From Chitinophaga eiseniae (lineage in GTDB: Bacteria > Bacteroidota > Bacteroidia > Chitinophagales > Chitinophagaceae): a DNA stretch of 64,000 nucleotides. The DNA lies in assembly GCF_900167135.1 (NCBI RefSeq), contig NZ_FUWZ01000007.1, positions 124,001 through 188,000 on the forward strand, read 5' to 3'. Positions 57,773 to 64,000 of this stretch are shown piece after piece. Numbering within the stretch: the first letter of the stretch is position 1; each line of letters begins with the position of its first letter. The notes beneath the pieces were generated by a model. The model had not been told where the DNA came from, did not search any database, and saw only the letters and a program-made list of their open reading frames with translations. The translations under genes were made by a program, and so were the position numbers.

Positions 57773-58591
57773 ATGTCCACAAAGAAAAGAATTCTTTTTA
57801 TTGCCCAAGAGATGTCGCCATACCTGGAACTGAGTGATTATGCGGCGATGGTCAATAAAATGGCAATTAAGTCCAATGAGGCTGGCCTGGAAGTGAGAGT
57901 GATCATGCCAAGATTTGGAATTATTAATGAGAGAAGACACCGCTTGCATGAGGTGGTCAGATTGTCTGGAATCAACATTGTGATAGACGGGGATGATTAC
58001 CCGCTTATCATCAAGGTGGCCTCCCTGCCGAATGCCCGTTTGCAGGTGTATTTCCTGGATAACGAGGATTATTTCAAGCGGAAAACCGTATTTGCTGACG
58101 AAAACGAGGAGTTTTTCGATGACAATGCGGCCAGGGCTGTATTCTTCTGTAAAGGAGCCCTGGAAACCGTGAAGAAGTTCGGATGGCCTCCGGACATTAT
58201 TCATTGCAGCGGATGGATGACTTCCCTGATTCCCATGTACCTGAAAACAGCGTACAAGAAGGAACCGGTATTCGCCCATTCCAAAATTGTTTATTCTTTG
58301 TCCCCCAATAGCTTCAAGGAAAAGCTGGGCGCTTCCTTTATCAAGAAGGCGACGATCAGCAACCAGATCAAGGAAAAAGATCTGGAGCTCTTTAAAGAGG
58401 GCACCAACAGCGCGTTGAACAAAGGGGCCGGCAAGTATGCCGACGCAGTGATACTGGCCGGAGAGAAGGTGGAGAAAAAAGTAGTGGATGAACTGAAGGC
58501 TGAAAAAGGCAAAATCATCGTACCCTATAAAAAAGACAATGATGATCTTGCTGATTACCTGGCGCTTTACAATCAATTGCTGGGTAAATAA
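57773..58591 (+). CDS. Glycogen/starch synthase N-terminal-domain-only protein
   Basis: A 272-residue protein resembling only the N-terminal half of GT5 glycogen synthase. RILFIAQEMSPYLELSDYAAMVNKMA (6-31, read in parts), VIMPRFGIINERRHR, DNEDYFKRK and PPDIIHCSGWMTSLIPMYLKTAY match its fold, but the usual KTGGL ADP-glucose motif is replaced by ELSDY, and the C-terminal GT-B domain with the donor site is missing. The tail (200-272) is Lys-rich and does not look like a truncated frame. It is very unlikely to make glycogen. Proteins like this seem widespread next to panC in Bacteroidota, which suggests a kept function; what it is remains unknown. Confidence 0.75.
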   Translation: MSTKKRILFIAQEMSPYLELSDYAAMVNKMAIKSNEAGLEVRVIMPRFGIINERRHRLHEVVRLSGINIVIDGDDYPLIIKVASLPNARLQVYFLDNEDYFKRKTVFADENEEFFDDNAARAVFFCKGALETVKKFGWPPDIIHCSGWMTSLIPMYLKTAYKKEPVFAHSKIVYSLSPNSFKEKLGASFIKKATISNQIKEKDLELFKEGTNSALNKGAGKYADAVILAGEKVEKKVVDELKAEKGKIIVPYKKDNDDLADYLALYNQLLGK

Positions 58592-58658
58592 TCTCTTGGT
58601 AAATCATCTATTTTTGGAGAATTTTCGCCAACTTCATTTAAACTAACAATCTTAACGC

Positions 58659-60020
58659 GTGAAGATTAATTTCAGGAACCTTAGCTTTGTAGCCGCTTCT
58701 TTTGCGTTGTTGTACGGTGTTTCCGGTTGCAACGAGTCCACTATTCTCGGAAAGGGGCTTATTCCGCCGGGCGACTTTGTGAATGGACAGGACACTACGA
58801 TCAACGGCGTTATCGCCAACAACATATACAAATACGACTCGGCCTTTATAAACGGTTACGGCCGCTATGAAAAGGCGCTTGGCTCCATTACCACCGATCC
58901 TGTTTTTGGCAAAAGCCATGCTTTTGTGTTCATGCAGGTAGGCCTCCCCACTAGCGCTTTTACCTTCGCCGGTTCCGGACAAACCCTCGATTCTGTAGTA
59001 TTGTCCCTGGCTTACCTGGGCTACAAAGGAGATTCCACCACTCCGCAGACTTTCCGTGTATACAGAATGGCGGAAACAGGGTTTAAAATAGATTCCAATT
59101 ACGCTTATAACAAACCGTTACAGTACAATCCCGGTGAACTGCTGGGTACTGCGACCGTTACGCCGCGGACGGTCCGTGATTCTGTCAGCATTTACGGCAC
59201 CAAGGAAACCGCCCAGCTGCGTATTAAGCTGTCCAGTGCCTTCGGTAACGACCTGCTGCAGCAGAAATCAGATGTCAATTTCAAAAACGACTCCACTTTC
59301 CGGGCTTACCTGAAAGGGTTTGCGCTGGTACCCGACACGACTTCCGGTACCAACCGCAACATGATGTTCTTCGATATGGACAACGCCAACACCAAGCTGA
59401 CTGTTTTTTATAAGAACTCCACGGATGATTCGCTTCGTGCCACCTTTGCGTTTAACAGCAGCAGCAGCGGACATGCTAACTTCCTGGCCCGTAACTATAA
59501 CGGGGCAGAGGTCAGCAAATATATCAACACCGGCAATGCCAACGGAGACAGTATCCTGTTCCTGCAAAGCACCCCTGGGCTGTATACCAACCTGCTGATC
59601 CCCAACCTGGAAAGTTTCCCCAATGCCGTGATCAACAAAGCTGAACTGGTGATCACCCAGATCACGGTCGGCCCCGGCGATATGAACAATATCTTTACGG
59701 AACCGGCAAAACTGAGCCTCACACAATATACCGGCGTCAACGACTCCCTCAAAAACGTGATTGACTTTACCACCGGCGGTGATACCTATTTCGGTGGCGC
59801 CAAACAGGTCATCACCAACTTCGGCGGTGTGCAGGTGGCTCAGTATACTTTCAACCTCGGACGATTCCTCCAGATGCTGATTAAAAAGCAGGAAACCAAT
59901 ACTGGTTTCAGACTGCAGGTTGTACGCACTGGTTATCCGGATATTGACCGCCTGAAAGCCGGAGGCAGCAAATTGTCCCAGTACAACATTAAATTGCGAA
60001 TCATTTATACAAAACCTTAA
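58659..60020 (+). CDS. DUF4270-family lipoprotein
   Basis: A 453-residue lipoprotein using a GTG start (58659). The signal ends YGVSGC with lipid Cys near residue 24. [22 protein letters not shown], the [28 protein letters not shown] region and the C-terminal [37 protein letters not shown] (in parts) fit DUF4270. Members are Bacteroidota outer-surface proteins of unknown function. It follows the glycogen-synthase-like gene by 67 bp and precedes metK by 20 bp, so it may share transcripts with both. Confidence 0.85.
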   Translation: MKINFRNLSFVAASFALLYGVSGCNESTILGKGLIPPGDFVNGQDTTINGVIANNIYKYDSAFINGYGRYEKALGSITTDPVFGKSHAFVFMQVGLPTSAFTFAGSGQTLDSVVLSLAYLGYKGDSTTPQTFRVYRMAETGFKIDSNYAYNKPLQYNPGELLGTATVTPRTVRDSVSIYGTKETAQLRIKLSSAFGNDLLQQKSDVNFKNDSTFRAYLKGFALVPDTTSGTNRNMMFFDMDNANTKLTVFYKNSTDDSLRATFAFNSSSSGHANFLARNYNGAEVSKYINTGNANGDSILFLQSTPGLYTNLLIPNLESFPNAVINKAELVITQITVGPGDMNNIFTEPAKLSLTQYTGVNDSLKNVIDFTTGGDTYFGGAKQVITNFGGVQVAQYTFNLGRFLQMLIKKQETNTGFRLQVVRTGYPDIDRLKAGGSKLSQYNIKLRIIYTKP

Positions 60021-60040
60021 AATCGCTAATCCATACTTTT

Positions 60041-61297
60041 ATGCCTTATTTATTTACATCTGAATCAGTTTCAGAAGGACATCCTGACAAAGTAGCAGAT
60101 CAGATTTCTGATGCGCTGATAGATCATTTTCTGGCATATGATGCGTCTTCCAAAGTAGCTTGTGAAACATTGGTGACTACCGGGCAGGTAGTACTCGCAG
60201 GAGAGGTGAAGTCAGAAGCTTACCTGGACGTGCAGGATATTGCCCGCGAAGTAATCCGTAAAATCGGATACACCAAGAGTGAATATATGTTTGAAGCCAA
60301 TTCCTGTGGCATCTTTTCCGCTATCCATGAGCAGTCTCCTGATATCAACCAGGGCGTGGACCGTTCTTCCCCGGAAGAACAGGGAGCCGGCGACCAGGGT
60401 ATGATGTTCGGTTACGCTACCCGCGAAACAGAAAATTACATGCCGCTGGCACTCGACCTGGCCCACAAACTGCTGCTGGAACTGGCCGCGCTGCGCCGCG
60501 AAAACAAAGACATCACTTATCTGCGCCCGGATGCCAAATCCCAGGTAACCATCGAATATTCCGATGACAACAAACCGGTTCGTATCGATACCATCGTGAT
60601 CTCCACGCAGCACGATGATTTTGCAAACGACACCGAGATGCTGGCCAAGATCAAGGAAGATATGATCAAGATCCTGATCCCGCGCGTAAAAGCTAAACTG
60701 AAACCCGAACTGCAACAGCTGTTCGATGGTTTCGATATCCAGCACCACATCAATCCGACCGGTAAATTCGTGATCGGTGGCCCGCACGGCGATACCGGCC
60801 TGACAGGCCGTAAGATCATCGTAGACACCTACGGTGGTAAAGGTGCACACGGTGGTGGCGCTTTCTCCGGTAAAGATCCTTCCAAAGTAGACCGTTCCGC
60901 CGCTTATGCTACCCGTCATATCGCTAAAAACCTGGTAGCTGCCGGTGTTTGCGACGAAGTACTGGTACAGGTGTCTTATGCTATCGGCGTGGCCAAACCT
61001 TGTGGCGTATACGTTAATACTTACGGTACTTCCAAAGTGGGCCTGACTGATGGTGCTATCGCGAAGAAAGTGGAAGAAATCTTCGACCTGCGTCCTTACG
61101 CCATCGAACAACGCCTGAAACTGCGTAACCCGATCTATAGCGAAACTGCCGCTTATGGTCACATGGGCCGCGATCCGCAGGTGATCACCAAAGTGTTCAA
61201 CAAAGGCAAGAAAAATGAGAAATCCGTACAGGTAGAGCTGTTTACCTGGGAGAAACTCGACTACGTTGACAAAGTAAAAGCTGCTTTCGGTCTGTAA
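60041..61297 (+). CDS. metK: S-adenosylmethionine synthetase
   Basis: A 418-residue Met[21 protein letters not shown] (1-20) with catalytic His14, [13 protein letters not shown] (ATP site), [32 protein letters not shown] and [19 protein letters not shown] are the standard motifs. It makes S-adenosylmethionine from methionine and ATP. It is 20 bp after the DUF4270 gene and followed by a strong terminator. No SAM riboswitch is seen upstream. Confidence 0.97.
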   Translation: MPYLFTSESVSEGHPDKVADQISDALIDHFLAYDASSKVACETLVTTGQVVLAGEVKSEAYLDVQDIAREVIRKIGYTKSEYMFEANSCGIFSAIHEQSPDINQGVDRSSPEEQGAGDQGMMFGYATRETENYMPLALDLAHKLLLELAALRRENKDITYLRPDAKSQVTIEYSDDNKPVRIDTIVISTQHDDFANDTEMLAKIKEDMIKILIPRVKAKLKPELQQLFDGFDIQHHINPTGKFVIGGPHGDTGLTGRKIIVDTYGGKGAHGGGAFSGKDPSKVDRSAAYATRHIAKNLVAAGVCDEVLVQVSYAIGVAKPCGVYVNTYGTSKVGLTDGAIAKKVEEIFDLRPYAIEQRLKLRNPIYSETAAYGHMGRDPQVITKVFNKGKKNEKSVQVELFTWEKLDYVDKVKAAFGL

Positions 61298-61335
61298 AAA
61301 ACCGCCGGCTTTCTACTTTCAGTATAACATAACGG

Positions 61336-61376
61336 GAAGGCGATTGATAAATGATTATCAATCGCCTTCTGCTTTT
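61336..61376 (+). terminator. Terminator of metK
   Basis: GAAGGCGATTGATAA (61336-61350) and TTATCAATCGCCTTC (61355-61369) form a perfect 15-bp stem with a 4-nt loop, then TGCTTTTAAT. Confidence 0.88.
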
Positions 61377-61379
61377 AAT

Positions 61380-61851
61380 CCGGGGCCTGGAGTTGATTGA
61401 TTTAGCCAATGGCTTGCACTGATGTCCCGGTTTCCTTTAATGGTAAAACAGTTCTTTGACCGGGGTGCAAAAAAAATCTTCAAAATCTTCAAAAAAAATT
61501 ATATATTTATACTATAAATATATATAAAATACCCTAATATGCTTTGTGGGCCTGCGTTTCAGCGCAGGAAAGGATCTCGGGAAGCGGTATGTATTTTTTA
61601 GCATACCGTTTTGCGGGTGTGTTTATCCCTAAAAAATTGTCTAATCGTTCGGCCGCATATCTGTTGCAGTCTGGCAAGTGTTTTTCTATCAAAAAATTTT
61701 TGATCTTCACGGCTGAAAAATTAAAACCATCAGGTTCCATATTGCCTGAACACAGCCACACTGGCTTCTTTCTCCATTGCATGACCATCCGTATCCGGCA
61801 AACCAACCGCGTTAGCGGGGATATTTTATACCATTATTTTTTTGAAGAACC
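61380..61851. other. Long AT-rich upstream region of the beta-helix lipoprotein gene
   Basis: About 470 bp without a convincing gene; short ORFs on both strands have no recognisable features. It holds the palindrome at 61500-61524 and a hairpin CGGTATG/CATACCG at 61585-61608. It may contain a long leader. Confidence 0.45.
61500..61524. promoter_or_regulatory. 25-bp AT palindrome upstream of the beta-helix lipoprotein gene
   Basis: TATATATTTATA-C-TATAAATATATA is a perfect dyad with 12-bp arms. Its length and position, about 330 bp before the start at 61852, allow a regulator site, but in such AT-rich sequence it could be chance. Confidence 0.35.
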
Positions 61852-63273
61852 ATGAAGAAGCACCACCTTACTTCCAAACTGCTTATGTTGAAGCTTGCAT
61901 TTATTGTGATCATCTATTTCGGAAGTTGTAACAAAACGGTTGTTACGCCGGAGAAGCCCCCTGCGGAGGAAACGCCGGAACAGCCCTCCAAACCCAATCC
62001 GCCTGTAAAAGGGAAGGAGTATGTACTGGTACCGGACGCCAATGGCCGCCTCGTGATTGACGGCGCCAAAAGTCCGTATAAAGGCGGTGATGCGCTGAAC
62101 CTGAAAGGCCGTTTTTTATCTATTAATATCCTTAATCTGAGTGGCACTTCAGGTAACCCGATCGTTATCCGTAATTTTGACGGCACTGTCGTAAAAATAG
62201 GGAACCCCGACTGGAACGGCGGGTCCTGGGCTGAGGCACTGAGCCTGATCAACTGCCACTATCTGAAAGTAGGAAGCGAGTCTTCCCGGGCCAACTTCGT
62301 CATCGACGGCTCGGTCCACCCCGCCAGAGACGCTTACTTTAACCTGGTATTGAGCAAACACACTGACAATATCGAAATCAGAAACCTGACCATCCGTAAC
62401 GGCGGTACAGGCATATGGGCCAAAACAGACCCGGTGAAAGGCGATCCCTCCACCTATTATCCCAACTCACAGATGGAGAACCTGCTGATTCATGATGTGG
62501 CTATCAGCGGCACCAACAATGAAGCCATGTACATCGGCCATACAGCTACCTACTGGGACCTGACTGCCAATACTTCCTACTACGGCAGTTCATCCGGCTT
62601 TAATCCCGGCAGCCAGTACGTACAGCCCATTAAATGGCACAATGTAAAAATCTATAACAACTCCGTGCAGGATGGCGGTGCCGATGGTATTCAGACAGCG
62701 GCGATCGACAAGCTGGAAGTATACAACAATACCGTTACCAACTGGGGCATGAAACATAACAGTTCCCACAACGGCGGTATCCTGATCGGCGGCCGTACCA
62801 CCAATACCTACGTGCACGACAACTACGTGCACGACGGCTGGGGAGAACTGCTGCAGTTCTATGGCTCCGGCGAAAACGGCTCCAAACACGTCATCAGCAA
62901 TAACCTTTTTGTAAACAACAGCCAGGGCGCCAATGACGGCATCAGTTTCAGGGGCACCGACCGGGCGCCGGTAACGATCAATAACAATACCATCGCCCTT
63001 ACCGGTGGCGTTTCCCTGCGCATCAACGGTGAAAAGGGTATGACGGTCGCCCTGATCGTTAACGATAATGCGTTTATCCAGCCCCGTATGAGCGGCGGTA
63101 GTATCAGCTATAACGCATACGTATATACGGAAAATGGCGGTGGCGCTGTGGAAGGCACGGGAGACAAAGCCAATACCCGTTTCCCCACACTGGACGCGGC
63201 AAACGTGGACATCAGCAATTACTTTACGCCGAAGGCAGGTTCTGCGATGGGCGTCACCGGTTACCGGAAATAA
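61852..63273 (+). CDS. Right-handed parallel beta-helix lipoprotein (pectate-lyase-like fold)
   Basis: A 473-residue lipoprotein. The signal ends YFGSC (Cys about 26), followed by a Pro/Glu-rich linker (EKPPAEETPEQPSKPNPP). From residue 50 the repeats IEIRNLTIRNGGTGIWA, MENLLIHDVAISGTNNEAMYIG, VKIYNNSVQDGGADGIQTAAI, LEVYNNTVTNWG and VTINNNTIALTGG are turns of a parallel beta-helix (PbH1 repeats), as in pectate lyases, alginate lyases and epimerases. I see no family-specific catalytic set, so the substrate is open. It faces the GMC oxidoreductase gene. Confidence 0.85.
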   Translation: MKKHHLTSKLLMLKLAFIVIIYFGSCNKTVVTPEKPPAEETPEQPSKPNPPVKGKEYVLVPDANGRLVIDGAKSPYKGGDALNLKGRFLSINILNLSGTSGNPIVIRNFDGTVVKIGNPDWNGGSWAEALSLINCHYLKVGSESSRANFVIDGSVHPARDAYFNLVLSKHTDNIEIRNLTIRNGGTGIWAKTDPVKGDPSTYYPNSQMENLLIHDVAISGTNNEAMYIGHTATYWDLTANTSYYGSSSGFNPGSQYVQPIKWHNVKIYNNSVQDGGADGIQTAAIDKLEVYNNTVTNWGMKHNSSHNGGILIGGRTTNTYVHDNYVHDGWGELLQFYGSGENGSKHVISNNLFVNNSQGANDGISFRGTDRAPVTINNNTIALTGGVSLRINGEKGMTVALIVNDNAFIQPRMSGGSISYNAYVYTENGGGAVEGTGDKANTRFPTLDAANVDISNYFTPKAGSAMGVTGYRK

Positions 63274-63290
63274 ATCATTTCAGTATTCAT

Positions 63291-63329
63291 AAAAAAGGCC
63301 AAAGCGGACAACCGCTTTGGCCTTTTTTT
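63291..63329. terminator. Bidirectional terminator between convergent genes
   Basis: AAAAAAGGCCAAAGCGG (63291-63307) pairs perfectly with CCGCTTTGGCCTTTTTT (63312-63328), loop ACAA. It serves the beta-helix gene and probably the GMC gene whose stop is at 63345. Confidence 0.9.
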
Positions 63330-63344
63330 ACCCGGAGAAAATCA

Positions 63345-64000
63345 TTACAGTTCATTCTTCTTCAGGAGCTGCGCGGCATGGTCGCAGGCCCTCGCCGTCA
63401 GCGCCATGTACGTCAGGGAAGGGTTCTGGGTAGCGGAAGAAGTCATACAGCTGCCGTCGGTGATAAACACGTTGGGCACTTCATGCAACTGGTTCCATTT
63501 ATTCAGCACGGACGTTTTGGGATCGTGTCCCATGCGGGCGGTGCCCATTTCGTGAACGCATTCGCCGCCTACGTAGTTGTAGTCAAACCCGGCGATATTG
63601 GTGAGTCCACTTTTTTCCAGCATCTCTTCCGCGCTTCCGCGCATATCTTTCCGCATGGCTTTTTCATTGTCTTTGATTTCAAAGCTGATGCGTACCAGCG
63701 GCTGGTCCCATTGATCGGTGGCGGAGGGATCGAGGGTGATGCGGTTGTCGGCATAGGGCAGCATTTCGCCCCAGGCGCCCAGCCACATGACCCATTTACC
63801 GGGATTGGTGATGTCTTTTTTAAACTGTTCTCCATAGCCTGGTATCTTGTAATGGTCCATCCAGGCTTCCCTTTCCGCATAACCCTGGTAGCCGAAGCCG
63901 CGCACATAGTCTGTTCGCTGTGTGGCTCCGTTGAGGTTGCGGAAGCGGGGGATATAGATACCGGCAGGTCTGCGGCCGGCGTAGTATCGGTCTTTGAACC
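63345..64000 (-). CDS. GMC-type oxidoreductase, C-terminal part (partial)
   Basis: The frame is open from the right window edge to the stop at 63345-63347; the N-terminal FAD-binding part is outside. The visible 218 residues hold the GMC C-terminal domain: RFRNLNGATQRTDYVRGFGYQGYAE, GGECVHEMGTARMGHDPKTS with the active-site His, and VPNVFITDGSCMTSSATQNPSLTYMALTARACDH with the second catalytic Asn/His position (here Asn) and the FAD-contact end. Such enzymes oxidise sugars or polyols; in Bacteroidota they often work with a Gfo/Idh or gluconate-2-dehydrogenase-type small subunit. Substrate unknown. Confidence 0.92.
   Translation of the reverse strand, partial: FKDRYYAGRRPAGIYIPRFRNLNGATQRTDYVRGFGYQGYAEREAWMDHYKIPGYGEQFKKDITNPGKWVMWLGAWGEMLPYADNRITLDPSATDQWDQPLVRISFEIKDNEKAMRKDMRGSAEEMLEKSGLTNIAGFDYNYVGGECVHEMGTARMGHDPKTSVLNKWNQLHEVPNVFITDGSCMTSSATQNPSLTYMALTARACDHAAQLLKKNEL

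Noticed and set aside
60021-60040. Possible SAM riboswitch before metK
   Set aside because: Only 20 bp separate metK from the DUF4270 gene, too little for one, and no SAM motif is visible further upstream.
61534-61855. Overlapping ORFs of 90 and 103 codons before the beta-helix gene
   Set aside because: No family resemblance, no ribosome-binding site or promoter, and they lie over hairpins in an AT-rich region.

Overview
The window comes from a Bacteroidota genome, most likely Chitinophagaceae and close to Chitinophaga. The evidence is a SusC/SusD pair, a FecI-type sigma factor with FecR, proteins carrying DUF4270, DUF2027-Smr and DUF1338, lipid A synthesis (LpxK), and many promoters of the Bacteroidota form TAnnTTTG. 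Few genes have a Shine-Dalgarno sequence. Gene density is high and everything looks chromosomal. I see no transposase, phage, plasmid, CRISPR, tRNA or rRNA gene. The one stable RNA gene I can support is RNase P RNA (rnpB).

Layout. 0-14 kb: the end of a GH43 glycosidase, an MFS exporter divergent from a LysR regulator, a sigma/FecR/AraC-like operon, a DEAD-box helicase, redox genes (quinone reductase, HxlR regulator, FrnE/DsbA-like protein), an inward-rectifier K+ channel, a sodium/solute symporter and a MarR-GNAT fusion. 14-24 kb: a methylcrotonyl-CoA-carboxylase-like beta subunit, RNase HI, an AspT-family antiporter, then a SusC/SusD locus whose leader encodes a short peptide ending in a run of cysteines. 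24-32 kb: thioredoxin, smpB, accD, fructose-bisphosphate aldolase, a hydrolase, a Rieske lipoprotein, a BtuF-like protein coupled to cystathionine beta-synthase. 32-43 kb: bioD, 5-formyl-THF cyclo-ligase, lpxK, rnr, polyprenyl synthetase, amino-acid permease, DoxX, Smr protein, rnpB. 43-64 kb: subtilase, an inactive-looking histidine phosphatase, a three-gene lysine catabolic operon, pantothenate genes (panB, panD, panC), polyphosphate genes (ppk1, ppx), a flippase-like membrane protein, a half-length glycogen-synthase-like protein, DUF4270 lipoprotein, metK, a beta-helix lipoprotein and the end of a GMC oxidoreductase.

Genes that work together: lysine dehydrogenase-like, aldehyde dehydrogenase and 2-oxoadipate decarboxylase-like proteins (46.7-50.2 kb) form most of a lysine-to-2-hydroxyglutarate route. 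ppk1 and ppx make and degrade polyphosphate. panB/panC/panD lie within 7 kb but are interrupted by unrelated genes. SusC and SusD form one outer-membrane uptake complex.

The best candidate for an undescribed system is the SusC/SusD leader (18.37-18.71 kb). A consensus promoter is followed by a 26-codon ORF ending C-C-C-C-S. The cysteine codons can pair with a segment inside the loop of a second hairpin, the layout expected of a cysteine-responsive attenuator. Three families of long intergenic hairpins sitting at stop codons, a structured leader before an amino-acid permease and an orphan terminator-bounded intergenic segment are also reported.
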